Shown: positions 34,770 to 43,660, counted from the stretch's first letter. The stretch is 64,000 nucleotides of DNA from Rubrivivax sp. (GCA_027491255.1 JAIXWM010000144.1:18528-82527); one strand, 5' to 3'. Notes: generated from the sequence alone by a model not told the origin. Numbers and translations: made by a program.

Positions 34770-35147
34770 CGAAAGTCTCCTGGGCGGGCGAAGGCGCGGG
34801 CGGGCCGCGAGGGCCGGTGGCTGGCGCGGATTCTAGGCAGCGGGGCCGGCCGCCCTCGTCGAATCAGGGGAAGCTTGCGGCGCTGCCGCGGCTGGCGCAC
34901 AAACTTCCCGTCTTCAGGCGAAAACCGCGCGCCGTGCCGCGCGTCCGACGTCGCCCAGCGCCGGGGGCCGGCGCCGGCGTCAGGCAGGAAAACCACAGGG
35001 CGGTCCCAGGGCACCGCCGAGGCGCGCGGACCGGCAGCCCCCCGCCTTGCCGGCCGCGCAGCTCTGCCGCACACGGGCGACATGCACACCGGGTCAGCGA
35101 CCCCCCGCCCGGCAGGGCTGGGGGCTGACGCCGCTGACGCGCACGGT
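34770..35147. other. Spacer between the FAD oxidase and the IscR-like regulator
   Basis: 378 bp. On the minus strand a TAGAAT -10-like hexamer (34830-34835) lies about 60 bp before the FAD oxidase start, with no convincing -35. The rest is GC-rich with small imperfect inverted repeats. I see no gene or known RNA. Confidence 0.35.
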
Positions 35148-35657
35148 TCAAGCCGCCAGCGAGCGCCCCAAGGCGAACACCGAGTTGGGCGCGCGCGTGC
35201 GCACCGGCTTGACCACCGGCGCCGAAGAGATCGCCAGGCGCACCCGCTTGGCCTCGACCATCACACCCTTGTCGAGCTGTTCCTGCACCAGGCTGCCCAG
35301 GGTGATCGACGCCATGTGGTTCAGCATGACCGCGTGCAGGCTTTGCCACAGGCCCAGCGACAGGTCTGACTCCCGGCCACCCTGTGCGTGGTCCTGCATC
35401 GGTTCGTCCACGGCCGAGACGATCTGCGCCAACGTGATCTCGGCGGGCTTGCGCGCCAGCGTGTAGCCGCCCCCCGGGCCGCGGGTGCTCTCCACCACGC
35501 CTTCGCGGCGCAGTCGGCTGAACAACTGCTCCAGGTAGGACAGCGAAATCTGCTGGCGCTGGCAGATCGAGGCCAACGCCACCGGACCGGCAGGCGCGTG
35601 CAGCGCCAGGTCGATCAATGCATTCACCGCCAGACGGCCTTTGGTGCTCATGCGCAT
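35148..35657 (-). CDS. Rrf2/IscR-like regulator lacking the Fe-S cysteines
   Basis: A 169-residue Rrf2-family regulator. The winged helix DNA-binding domain is clear: MRMSTKGRLAVNALIDLALH, SLSYLEQLFSRLRREGVVES and RGPGGGYTLARKPAEITLAQIV. In IscR three cysteines after the dimerisation helix bind a [2Fe-2S] cluster; here that region (VDEPMQDHAQGGRESDLSLG) has none, and the only cysteine is Cys32. It therefore probably does not sense Fe-S status in the IscR way. I start at ATG 35657 because GAAGGAGGGAACC precedes it; a longer frame from 35735 does not have this. No isc genes are adjacent. Confidence 0.85.
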   Translation of the reverse strand: MRMSTKGRLAVNALIDLALHAPAGPVALASICQRQQISLSYLEQLFSRLRREGVVESTRGPGGGYTLARKPAEITLAQIVSAVDEPMQDHAQGGRESDLSLGLWQSLHAVMLNHMASITLGSLVQEQLDKGVMVEAKRVRLAISSAPVVKPVRTRAPNSVFALGRSLAA

Positions 35658-35762
35658 GGTTCCCTCCTTCTGAGATCGGCGACAAGGCAGGGGCACTCTA
35701 CGACTGGAATCATTTCGCGTAAATTCGACATTCATACATTTTCATTTCGAAAAAACCGCATC
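35658..35762. promoter_or_regulatory. AT-rich divergent promoter region (IscR-like / NhaR-like)
   Basis: 105 bp between two divergent regulators, markedly richer in A/T than its surroundings. It contains an imperfect symmetrical stretch from TTCGACATT to CATTTCGAA (35725-35752) with repeated CATT motifs, possibly an operator for one of the two regulators. Confidence 0.4.
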
Positions 35763-36665
35763 ATGAATGTCAACTTCAAGCACCTGCACTACTTCTGGGT
35801 GGTCGCCAAGGCAGGCGGTGTGGTGCGCGCGGGAGAGCAGTTGCACACCACGCCGCAGACACTGTCCGGTCAGATCAAGATGCTGGAAGACCGCCTCGGG
35901 CGCCGGCTTTTCCGCAAGAGCGGGCGCCGGCTCGAGCTCACCGACGACGGTCGTGTCGCCCTGCGGTACGCCGACGAGATCTTCGGCCTGGGCAGCGAAC
36001 TGGAAGCCGCGATGCGCGAGCGGCGCAGCGGCGGGCAACAGGTGCTGGAGTTCCGTGTCGGGGTGGAGGATGCCGTGGCCAAGTCCGTGGCCTACAAGCT
36101 GCTGGAGCCGGCGCTGGCGCTGGCCGAGCCGATGCGCCTGATCTGCACCGAGGGCCACTTCGACGACCTCCTGGCGCAACTGGCGCTGCACCGCATGGAC
36201 CTGGTGATCGCCGACGAGCCGCTGCCGCGGCGCCTGGCCGTGAAAGCCTACAACCATGCGCTGGGCACCTCGTCGATGAGCTTTTTCTGCGCGCCGGCCC
36301 TCGCGCGCCGTCTGCAGGGTCCGTTCCCGGAATGCCTGAACGGTGCTCCGATGCTGATCCCCGGGGCCCGATCGACGGTGCGTTCGCAGTTCGAGTCCTG
36401 GCTGACGCTGCACGGCCTGCGCCCGCGGGTCGTCGGCGAGTTCGACGACGGCGCGCTCATGAAGGCCTTCGGTCGCGAGGGCCGCGGCGTCTTCATCTCG
36501 CCCAGCGTCGTCGAACAGGAAACCTGCGCCCAGTACGGCGTGCAGATCATGGGGCGCAGCGACGATCTGGTCGAGCAGTTCTACGCGATCTCGGTGGAGC
36601 GGCGCATCTCGCACCCGGGCGTGGCCGCCATCACCCAGGCGGCACGGGGCACGGTTTTCGGCTGA
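35763..36665 (+). CDS. nhaR: NhaR-like LysR-family activator
   Basis: A 300-residue LysR-type regulator that starts MNVNFKHLHYFWVVAKAGG and continues QLHTTPQTLSGQIKMLEDRLG, a pattern characteristic of NhaR, the sodium-responsive activator of the Na+/H+ antiporter gene nhaA. The effector domain follows from about residue 95. nhaA itself is not adjacent. I start at ATG 35763; the frame runs further upstream but through antisense of the IscR-like gene. The family call is sound; regulation by Na+ is inferred from homology. Confidence 0.85.
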   Translation: MNVNFKHLHYFWVVAKAGGVVRAGEQLHTTPQTLSGQIKMLEDRLGRRLFRKSGRRLELTDDGRVALRYADEIFGLGSELEAAMRERRSGGQQVLEFRVGVEDAVAKSVAYKLLEPALALAEPMRLICTEGHFDDLLAQLALHRMDLVIADEPLPRRLAVKAYNHALGTSSMSFFCAPALARRLQGPFPECLNGAPMLIPGARSTVRSQFESWLTLHGLRPRVVGEFDDGALMKAFGREGRGVFISPSVVEQETCAQYGVQIMGRSDDLVEQFYAISVERRISHPGVAAITQAARGTVFG

Positions 36666-36782
36666 GGGGTCTTGCCGCGGCAGGCGCCTCATGCAAGCCA
36701 CTGTTGCGGCTCCCAATGACGCGCCCGGTCCTTGCCCCGGGCAAGGCATGATCGCGGACTGCTTCGTCCCGACAGCCCGCCC

Positions 36783-37877
36783 ATGCACACGCACCCGATG
36801 AACGTCCCACCGGTCTCGGTGGCCACCGCGAAGGCCGCGCTGGCCGAGCAGTTCGCCGACCCGGCGCTGCGGCGCCGCGCGACCATGCTGTGGGGCTCGC
36901 GCGGGGTCGGCAAGTCCTCGATCGTGCGCCAGGTCGCGCAGCAGCACGGCGTGCCGCTGATCGACCTGCGGCTGACGACGATCGAGCCCGTGGACCTGCG
37001 CGGCGCCATCTACGCCGACGAGCACCAGCAGCGCACCGTGTGGTTCCCGCCGGAGTTCCTGCCGGGCCCGGAGCAGCCCGCGGGCATCCTGTTCCTGGAC
37101 GAGCTGACCGCGGCCGACCAGCGGCTGCAGATCTCGGCCTATTCGCTCATCCTGGACCGCCGCGCCGGCCGCTACGAGCTGCCGCCCGGCTGGATGGTCG
37201 TGGCCGCGGGCAATGCCAGCTTCCACGGCGCGGTGAGCCACGACATGGGTACGGCGCTGGCCGACCGCATGTTCCATTTCCACGTCCAGGCCACGATCGA
37301 CGCCTTCCTCGCGCACGCGCTGGCGCACGGCTTCGCGCCCGAGGTCATGGCCTACCTGAAGGTGCGGCCCGACAAGCTCGACGACACGGCCGCGCAGCTC
37401 GCTGCCGACCACCTGGTGGGGGCCAGCCCGCGCGGCTGGGAGGATGTCTCCCGCGTGCTGCAGGCGCCGCTGTCCGAGGCCGCGCGCCGCGTCTTCGTGC
37501 AGGGCCGCATCGGCGCAGCCAACGCCGCGGAGTTCTTCGGCGTGCTGCGCGAACTGCAAGCCGGCGCCGACGTGGTGGCGCTGCTGGCCGCGCGCCCTGG
37601 TCCCGAGACCGCCGCCCTGCTGCCACGCACGCTGGACGGCCTGTACGCGCTCATCTACGGCCTGCTGGCCGCCGCCAGCGACACCGACCGGATGGCGCGC
37701 GCGCTGCAGATCGTCGGCCAGTGGGGCGAGATTCGCGCTCCGCAGCCCCTGCCGCTGCGCGAGACGCAGACCCTGGCCGTCGAGCTGCTGGCGCAGAAGG
37801 CGCTCGAGCAGGGGTTGGAGGCGGTGATGTTCGACAGCCCGGACTACCGCCGCTACCTCGAGCAGCGGGGCCGCTAG
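36783..37877 (+). CDS. MoxR-family AAA+ ATPase
   Basis: A 364-residue AAA+ ATPase. Walker A is WGSRGVGKSSIVRQVA, Walker B ILFLDELTAAD, and sensor 1 lies at VVAAGNASFHGAVSHDMGTALADR. MoxR-type ATPases typically act with a VWA-domain partner as chaperones for metal-centre insertion or complex assembly. The next gene, starting about 100 bp downstream on the same strand, encodes exactly such a VWA protein. The ATG at 36783 (MHTHPMNVPP) is used; ATG 36798 is possible. What the pair assembles is not evident from the neighbours. Confidence 0.88.
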   Translation: MHTHPMNVPPVSVATAKAALAEQFADPALRRRATMLWGSRGVGKSSIVRQVAQQHGVPLIDLRLTTIEPVDLRGAIYADEHQQRTVWFPPEFLPGPEQPAGILFLDELTAADQRLQISAYSLILDRRAGRYELPPGWMVVAAGNASFHGAVSHDMGTALADRMFHFHVQATIDAFLAHALAHGFAPEVMAYLKVRPDKLDDTAAQLAADHLVGASPRGWEDVSRVLQAPLSEAARRVFVQGRIGAANAAEFFGVLRELQAGADVVALLAARPGPETAALLPRTLDGLYALIYGLLAAASDTDRMARALQIVGQWGEIRAPQPLPLRETQTLAVELLAQKALEQGLEAVMFDSPDYRRYLEQRGR

Positions 37878-37974
37878 TGCTGCGTTCCATGCAATGCAGC
37901 ACCGTGCGCAACGCTGCCCCCTTGCGCATCGGCGCGCACCCGCCATCGACAGCGCAAGCGGCGGCGGGCCGAGC

Positions 37975-39639
37975 GTGACCGCTTCCGCCCACCCGCACGC
38001 CGCGACGGGCTCCATGTCGGCACCGCCGGCCAATGGCCATGCCGCCACCGACGACCCCTGGGCCGGTGCCGCGCAGCACCGCCACCGCGGCGTGCGCGCA
38101 GTGCAGCGCATGGTGGAGTTCGCGCCCTCCAGCGGCGGGCTCGCGCTGTGGGTCGGCCATGCCGATCTGCCCGGACCGGTGCCGGCGGCCGCCGCCGGCC
38201 CGGAGGTCCTGCGCCCATCCCCGCAGGGCGGCGCAGGGCTCGACGATCGGCACGCCGTCCTCCGCGGGCCCGCCCCGGTGCTGACCGACGGCCGCACGCT
38301 CTGGTACGCCCCCGCCTTCGACGCCCTGCCGCTGGAGGAGCAGACCGCCTGCGTCGCGCATGCGGTGCTGCACGTCGCGCTGCGCCACGTGCCCCGGGCG
38401 CAGGCCCTGCGGCAGCGCCTGGGCGAGGTCGACGCCGAACTCTTCAACCTGTGCGCCGACGCCATCGTCAACAGCGCGCTTGCGCACCTGCGCTGGCTGC
38501 GCCTGCCCGCCGGCTCGGTGATGCTGGAGCAGGTGCTGGCCCAGGTGCTGAACGTCGAGACGGCGCCCGAGAAGGCACTGCTGGAGTGGGACGTCGAGCG
38601 GCTGTACCACGCCGTCGACGACCGACGCGCGGCGCAGGCGGCGGCGCGCCCGCCCCTGCTGCGCTTGCCGCTCGGGCGGCGCGAAGCGGCGGCGCAGGGC
38701 GGCGGCGGACAGGGGGGCCGTGACGGCGGAGGCCCCGAACCTCAGGCCCGCGGCGGTGGTGCGGCGCCGGCTGCAAGCCCGGCCCGCGCCGTAGAGCGCG
38801 GGGGCGCGGACGACGCACAGCGCGACGCGACCGCCGACACGCCAGCCCCCGATGCCAGCGCTGGCCCTCCCGCCGCGCGCGACGACGGCCCGCGTGCGGT
38901 GCGCCTGCGCGCGCTCGGTCGACAACAGCGGCCGGACCTGCTGCCGCCGCCCGACGACGCAGGCCGCCCCGAGGACGAGGCCGAGGACGCACGCGCCTGG
39001 CGCGAGCGCCTGCTGCGCGGCCACGCCGGCGACGGCCCGCACTCGATGCTGCGCGCCCTGCTGGCCGACCTGCCACGCAGCCGCACGCCCTGGGAGCAGG
39101 TGCTGCGCCGGCAGGCGGCGCGCGCGCTGTCGCACGCGCCGGGGCCGAGCTGGTCCAGGCCCACGCGCTCCTGGCTCGCCAACCGCGGCCGCGGCCCGGG
39201 CGGGCAGCGCCTGCCCTGGGAACCCGGGACCACGCCCTCGCGCGCCGTGCCCCGCCTGGCGCTGGTGGTGGACGTCTCGGGCTCGGTCGACGACGCGCTG
39301 CTGCAGCGCTTCGCGCGCGAACTCGGCGCCCTGTCACGCCGGCTGCAGGCAGCGATGACGGTGGTCGTGGGCGACTGCGCGGTGCGGCAGGTGGCCCGGC
39401 TCGAGCCCGGCCGCTTCGGCCCGCAGGATCTGGCGGCGCTGGCCTTCGGCGGCGGTGGCGACACCGACTTCACACCCTTGCTCGACGAGGCTGCGCGCCA
39501 CCGCCCCGACCTCGTCATCGTCCTCACCGACCTCGACGGCCCGGCCCGCCACCGCCCCGCCTGCCCGGTGCTTTGGGCGGTGCCCGAGGTCCACCGCGAT
39601 GCGGTCGCGCCGTTCGGGCGGGTGCTGGTGCTGGAGTGA
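37975..39639 (+). CDS. VWA-like protein with degenerate metallopeptidase domain (DUF2201-type)
   Basis: Partner of the MoxR ATPase. The N-terminal part resembles the putative metallopeptidase domain of the DUF2201 family, but the motif reads HAVLH (38359-38373) instead of HExxH, so the catalytic glutamate is missing. A low-complexity Gly/Ala/Arg-rich linker follows, then a VWA domain with intact metal site: DVSGSVDD, GGGGDTDFTP and VLTDLDGP. About 554 residues from GTG 37975; ATG 38014 and ATG 37894 are in-frame alternatives. Likely a cytoplasmic scaffold, not a protease. Confidence 0.82.
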   Translation: MTASAHPHAATGSMSAPPANGHAATDDPWAGAAQHRHRGVRAVQRMVEFAPSSGGLALWVGHADLPGPVPAAAAGPEVLRPSPQGGAGLDDRHAVLRGPAPVLTDGRTLWYAPAFDALPLEEQTACVAHAVLHVALRHVPRAQALRQRLGEVDAELFNLCADAIVNSALAHLRWLRLPAGSVMLEQVLAQVLNVETAPEKALLEWDVERLYHAVDDRRAAQAAARPPLLRLPLGRREAAAQGGGGQGGRDGGGPEPQARGGGAAPAASPARAVERGGADDAQRDATADTPAPDASAGPPAARDDGPRAVRLRALGRQQRPDLLPPPDDAGRPEDEAEDARAWRERLLRGHAGDGPHSMLRALLADLPRSRTPWEQVLRRQAARALSHAPGPSWSRPTRSWLANRGRGPGGQRLPWEPGTTPSRAVPRLALVVDVSGSVDDALLQRFARELGALSRRLQAAMTVVVGDCAVRQVARLEPGRFGPQDLAALAFGGGGDTDFTPLLDEAARHRPDLVIVLTDLDGPARHRPACPVLWAVPEVHRDAVAPFGRVLVLE

Positions 39640-39892
39640 ACGGGGTGCGCCTGCGGCCGGCGCGGGGCACGTGGTCGATTCAGGTGGATGCCTCGGCCTT
39701 CGCGCAGGCAGCCGGACCGCCGTCCATGCAAGCGCTACCTGGACAGGGTGTCCTGCAGACGGCTGACATGCCGCGCCACGGATGCGTGGTCGAGTCCGTG
39801 GAGGGCGCGGCGGCAACCATGACTTCAGGACCCCGCCTGGCCCCGGCAACCGGCCGATCCGCTCTTGGAGCCAACGCCCGACGGGCAGGATG

Positions 39893-40133
39893 ATCCTAGA
39901 TTCGGCAGTCGACCGCTTTCTTCCGCGAGCAAGTACTTGCCGGGTCGGAAGATTCCGGCCACGACCGGCTTCATCAGCAGGGTGAAAGCGCTGCACACCC
40001 GATCGAGCTGCCCTCGACCACGCTGGCGACGTTGCGAATCCTCGCCATGGCACAGGCCATGGCTGCGGTTCGCGCCTTGCCATCGCGGCCGATGACAGCC
40101 CGCTCGGGCGCGCCCAACTGCCGAATCTAGGAT
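39893..40133. mobile_element. MITE-like element with 16-bp perfect terminal inverted repeats
   Basis: ATCCTAGATTCGGCAG (39893-39908) and its exact complement CTGCCGAATCTAGGAT (40118-40133) bound 241 bp. Similarity continues inward for about 8 bases and outward for 3 with a few mismatches. No transposase is encoded. Size and termini fit a miniature inverted-repeat element; a target duplication is not obvious. Confidence 0.55.
40032..40076 (+). repeat. Dispersed repeat, partial copy C
   Basis: These 45 bp (TTGCGAATCCTCGCC ... GGTTCGCGCC) match the 3' half of copies A and B with about 80% identity to A by eye, including GCCATGGCTGCGGTT. The copy lies inside the inverted-repeat element. Confidence 0.65.
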
Positions 40134-40305
40134 GATTGCCACCATGACCGACTTCCTCTGAGAGGCGTGGGAAGGCTGCGCATCCGTCCCCGCCCCGCCT
40201 CAACCTCGAGCGAGGCCTGGCACACCGATCGACGAGCCCGGCGCCTACTTCACCGGAAGTGAGTACTGTGGCGGTGTCGAAATCAGCCCGCATCACAATG
40301 CCGAC

Positions 40306-40950
40306 GTGGACTTCAAGCCGCTCATCACCCTGCTGGCCATCGTCAACCCGCTGGCCTGCGTGCCCTTCTTCATCCACTACACGCAGGGCTTCGAGCCGGC
40401 GCAGCGGCGGCGCACGGTCTGGATCGCCTCGGTCACGGTCTTCGTCGTGATCGCATTGAGCGCGTTGCTGGGCCTGCAGATCCTGTCCTTCTTCGGCATC
40501 TCGCTGGGGGGCTTCCAGGTGGGTGGCGGGATGCTGCTGCTGACCGCGGCGCTGTCGATGTTGAACGCGCAGCCGGCCGAGGCGCGCGCCACCGTGGGCG
40601 AGATGCAGGACGCCGAGTCGCGCTCGGCGGTGGGGGCGAGCATCGCCGTCGTGCCGCTGGCGATCCCGCTGCTGACCGGGCCGGCGACCATGTCCACCGT
40701 CGTCATCTACGCCGACAAGGCGCGCACGCTGCTGCAACTGTCGGTGCTCGTGGGCTACGGGGTCGTGATCGCCGTGGCCACCGCGCTGTGCCTGTCGCTG
40801 GCCGGACCGATCGCGCGCTTCCTCGGCCAGACCGGCATCAACGTGATGACACGGCTGATGGGGCTGATCCTCGCCGCGCTGGCGGTGGAGGTGATGGCCG
40901 ACGGGCTGGTGAGCCTGTTCCCGTTGCTCGGAGGGCGGGGCGCCCGGTGA
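40306..40950 (+). CDS. MarC-family integral membrane protein
   Basis: A 214-residue inner-membrane protein with six predicted helices and MarC/UPF0056 signatures: LLAIVNPLACVPFFI, GGFQVGGGMLLLTAALSML and AIPLLTGPATMSTVVIYA. Function is unknown; the old link to multiple antibiotic resistance was not upheld for E. coli MarC. The start is GTG 40306. The stop overlaps the start of the next gene (TGATG), tightly coupling it to an outer-membrane barrel protein. Confidence 0.88.
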   Translation: MDFKPLITLLAIVNPLACVPFFIHYTQGFEPAQRRRTVWIASVTVFVVIALSALLGLQILSFFGISLGGFQVGGGMLLLTAALSMLNAQPAEARATVGEMQDAESRSAVGASIAVVPLAIPLLTGPATMSTVVIYADKARTLLQLSVLVGYGVVIAVATALCLSLAGPIARFLGQTGINVMTRLMGLILAALAVEVMADGLVSLFPLLGGRGAR

Positions 40951-42584
40951 TGCCGCGGATGCGTCGGACGTCGTCCCGACTTGTGGCGGTGCTGATCTTC
41001 GGCATGGCCGCCCTGGCCACGGCACGCGCCCAGGCACTGCCGTCCTTTGCCGAGCTGGAGGCCGCCGGCGCGCGCATCGGCGAGATCCGCATCTCGCCGC
41101 GCAACATCTTCGACACCGGCAACCCGAGCGAGGACAAGCCGCTGTTCCGGCTCGCCAACTCGCTGCACGTCGTGACCCGGCCCGAGGTCATCCTCCGGGC
41201 CCTGCTGTTCGCCAGCGGCGAGCCGGTGTCGGCGCGCGTGATCGAGGAGACCGAGCGCCTGCTGCGCGCCAACCGATACGTCTACGACGTGCAGATCCGG
41301 CCCATGGCCGTGCGCGACGGCGTCGTCGATGTCGAGGTGCTCACGCGCGACACCTGGTCGATCGACCCGGGTGTGAGCTTCGGCCGCGCCGGTGGGGCGA
41401 ACCGCAGCGCGCTGCACCTGCGCGAGTACAACTTGCTGGGCACGGGCGTGACGCTGGGGGTCGCGCGCAGCAGCAATGTGGACCGCCGGACCACCGAGTA
41501 CGGGCTGTCGGCCGACCGTCTTTTCGGCACCTGGGGCTCGGTCGACCTCGCGCACGCCAGCTCCGACGACGGGCGGCGCTACTCGGCCTCGGTGGTCCGC
41601 CCGTTCAACGAGATCGATGCGCGTTGGGCCGCCGGCGTCTCGATCTCCGACGACGACCGCATCGACAGCGTCTACAACGCCGGGCAGGCGCAGAGCCAGT
41701 TCCGGCGGCGCGAGCGCCGCGCCGAGCTGTTCGCGGGCTGGTCGTCGGGGCTGGTGGAGGGCTGGGCTCAGCGCTACACGGTGGGCTTCACGCGGGTCGA
41801 GGACGGCAACGCGGCCGAGCCCGGGCGCACGGCGCCGGCCGTGCTGCCGCAGGACCAGACGCTGCTCGTCCCCTTTGTCCGCTACGAGCTGCTCGAAGAC
41901 CGCTACGAGCGCCAGTTCAACCGCAACCTGATCGGGCGTCCGGAGTTCTTCGCCCTCGGGCTGAACGTGCAGGCGCAGGTCGGGGTCGCCTCCCGGTCAG
42001 CCGGCTCCACGCGCTCGGCGTGGCTGTACTCGGGCTCGGTCAGCCGTGGCTTCCGGCCCGCTGCGGGCAGGACGCTGATGGCGTCGGCGCGGCTGCAGGG
42101 GGAGCTCAGCGACGGCGCCGCGCGGCGCCAGCAGGCCGGCGTCGCGGCGCAGTACTACCAGCCGCAGGGGCCGCGGCGCCTGTTCTACGCCGCGGCTGCG
42201 GCCGACATGCTGATGCGGCCCGATCCCGCCAGCCGGCTTGAGCTCGGCGGCGACAACGGCTTGCGCGGCTATCCGCTGCGCTACCAGGCGGGCACGCGCA
42301 GCGTGCTGCTGACGGCCGAGCAGCGCATCTACACCGACTTCTTCCTGTGGCAGCTGTTCCGCTTCGGCGGCGTCGCCTTCGTCGACGTCGGCAGGGCCTG
42401 GGGCGGGCAGGCGGGAACCGTCACCCACACGCCCTGGCTCGCCGATGTAGGGGCCGGCCTGCGCATCGTCAGCGTGCGCTCGGCCTTCAGCAACGTGCTG
42501 CACGTGGACCTGGCCACGCCGCTGAATGCGCCCGACGGCGTCAGCAAGCTGCAGTTGCTCGTGAAGACGAAGGCCAGTTTCTGA
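40950..42584 (+). CDS. POTRA-containing BamA/TamA-like outer-membrane protein
   Basis: About 544 residues. A signal peptide (MPRMRRTSSRLVAVLIFGMA...) is cleaved near ARA-QA. One or more POTRA-like segments follow (VILRALLFASGEPVSARVIEETERLLRANRYVYDVQI). The remainder is a surface-antigen-type beta-barrel, with SRLELGGDNGLRGYPLRYQAGTRSVLLTAEQRIYTDFF carrying the conserved RGY-like motif of Omp85 proteins. Too short for BamA; possibly a small Omp85/FhaC-like relative. It is coupled to marC by TGATG. The cargo or partner is unknown. Confidence 0.8.
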   Translation: MPRMRRTSSRLVAVLIFGMAALATARAQALPSFAELEAAGARIGEIRISPRNIFDTGNPSEDKPLFRLANSLHVVTRPEVILRALLFASGEPVSARVIEETERLLRANRYVYDVQIRPMAVRDGVVDVEVLTRDTWSIDPGVSFGRAGGANRSALHLREYNLLGTGVTLGVARSSNVDRRTTEYGLSADRLFGTWGSVDLAHASSDDGRRYSASVVRPFNEIDARWAAGVSISDDDRIDSVYNAGQAQSQFRRRERRAELFAGWSSGLVEGWAQRYTVGFTRVEDGNAAEPGRTAPAVLPQDQTLLVPFVRYELLEDRYERQFNRNLIGRPEFFALGLNVQAQVGVASRSAGSTRSAWLYSGSVSRGFRPAAGRTLMASARLQGELSDGAARRQQAGVAAQYYQPQGPRRLFYAAAAADMLMRPDPASRLELGGDNGLRGYPLRYQAGTRSVLLTAEQRIYTDFFLWQLFRFGGVAFVDVGRAWGGQAGTVTHTPWLADVGAGLRIVSVRSAFSNVLHVDLATPLNAPDGVSKLQLLVKTKASF

Positions 42585-42759
42585 GCATGCCCGGGGGCGG
42601 TGCATGGCCCGTCCCGGCGCCCCTATGGGAGCGCCAGAACACGGGAAGCGGCCCGACGTGTCCATGTGAAAGCGGGCAAGCGCCCAGGAGCGCCCCTTGA
42701 CTTCACTGCGGTCCGCGCAGAAGCTATGGCTTCAGGCCTCGCGCCACCGCACCATCAAG

Positions 42760-43269
42760 ATGCGCTTTCTTCTGCTGTTCCTGGGCGTGCTGCTCGTGGG
42801 CTGTACCACGACCGATCAGTCCAAAGTGGCCCAGGCCGTGACGGCGCCGCTCGGTGACCTGAATCTCGTCGATGCGCCCATTCCCGAGTCACTGGCCCAT
42901 GCGCAGAAAGGGCCCTACGCGGTTCCGGATGGGCCTGGTTGCAGCGCATTGATGTCCGAAGTCAGAGTGCTGGACGCTGATCTGGGCCCGGACCTGGACA
43001 CGCCTGCGAGTGAATCCAACCCGAGTCTCATCGAGCGCGGAAGCTACCGGGCCATGGGCGCAGTGCGCAAGACAGCCGAAGGCGTCGTGCCGTACAGGCG
43101 TTGGGTGCGCAAGCTCTCGGGCGCCGAGCGCTACTCGAAACAGGTGGCCGCCCCCATCGCGGCAGGCACCGTCCGGCGCGCGTTTCTCAAGCGCATGGCC
43201 CAGGCAACCGATTGCCAGCCGCGGCCTGCGTTGGGCGACTGCGGCGCGCCAAGGGTTCGGTCAGGATGA
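42760..43269 (+). CDS. Hypothetical lipoprotein
   Basis: A 169-residue protein from ATG 42760 with a lipoprotein signal: MRFLLLFLGVLLVGC, lipobox LVGC with Cys15, followed by TTTDQ (no Asp at +2, so outer-membrane sorting is expected). The mature part has no recognised domain; it includes several Cys (SALMSE region and the C terminus CQPRPALGDC). A longer frame from 42697 would bury the signal peptide. Neighbours give no clear role. I do not recognise the family. Confidence 0.65.
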   Translation: MRFLLLFLGVLLVGCTTTDQSKVAQAVTAPLGDLNLVDAPIPESLAHAQKGPYAVPDGPGCSALMSEVRVLDADLGPDLDTPASESNPSLIERGSYRAMGAVRKTAEGVVPYRRWVRKLSGAERYSKQVAAPIAAGTVRRAFLKRMAQATDCQPRPALGDCGAPRVRSG

Positions 43270-43660
43270 TCGCTCCCTCAAGGCCCACCATGGCCGTCGA
43301 CATGGAGACAGCCCAGGCCACACACGGGTAGAGCACAACATGCGGCATGCGTGCCGATGCTCACTTCACAAGCGCCGTCTGGGTCGTCACCTTGACACCG
43401 GGCATCGATCGACCGGCGCTGCGGCGCCAACGCTCCAGGAGTACTCCGGACTTCACTCGGCCTGAAAGCCTGCAAGTCTTTCCCCCATGCCCGCATTGCA
43501 CGCCGAAGCAACCCGTCTCCTCCTTGCAAATCCATGCCCTGGCCCAAGCCATGGCTGCGGTATGCGCCTGGACAGGGGGGCATACTGACGCGCCCATCGG
43601 GCACATCGGCAAACTCTGCGCCTCTGAGCCCGCTCCGCCGCCCGCCTGCGTGCCGTCGCC
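43270..43660. other. Gene-free spacer holding dispersed repeat copy B
   Basis: 391 bp between the lipoprotein and LysE genes. The 93-bp repeat occupies 43476-43568. No frame here looks coding. Confidence 0.5.
43476..43568 (+). repeat. Dispersed 93-bp repeat, copy B
   Basis: Runs from GTCTTTCCCCC to GGTATGCGCC in the same 93-bp register as copy A, with about three quarters identity and no gaps by hand alignment. Confidence 0.75.

Larger units (their letters stand above)
39640..40305. other. Gene-free region with a miniature inverted-repeat element
   Basis: 666 bp between the VWA gene and marC. No frame here looks like a real gene. The middle holds a 241-bp element bounded by inverted repeats, with a partial copy of the dispersed 93-bp repeat inside it. 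The flanks (39640-39890, 40140-40305) show nothing recognisable. Confidence 0.6.

Noticed and set aside
35742..38471. 909-codon minus-strand open frame
   Set aside because: Antisense across nhaR and the MoxR gene; spans two real genes, so it is not coding.
39782..40145. Short open frames in the marC upstream region
   Set aside because: They lie inside the inverted-repeat element and dispersed repeat; no conserved protein pattern.
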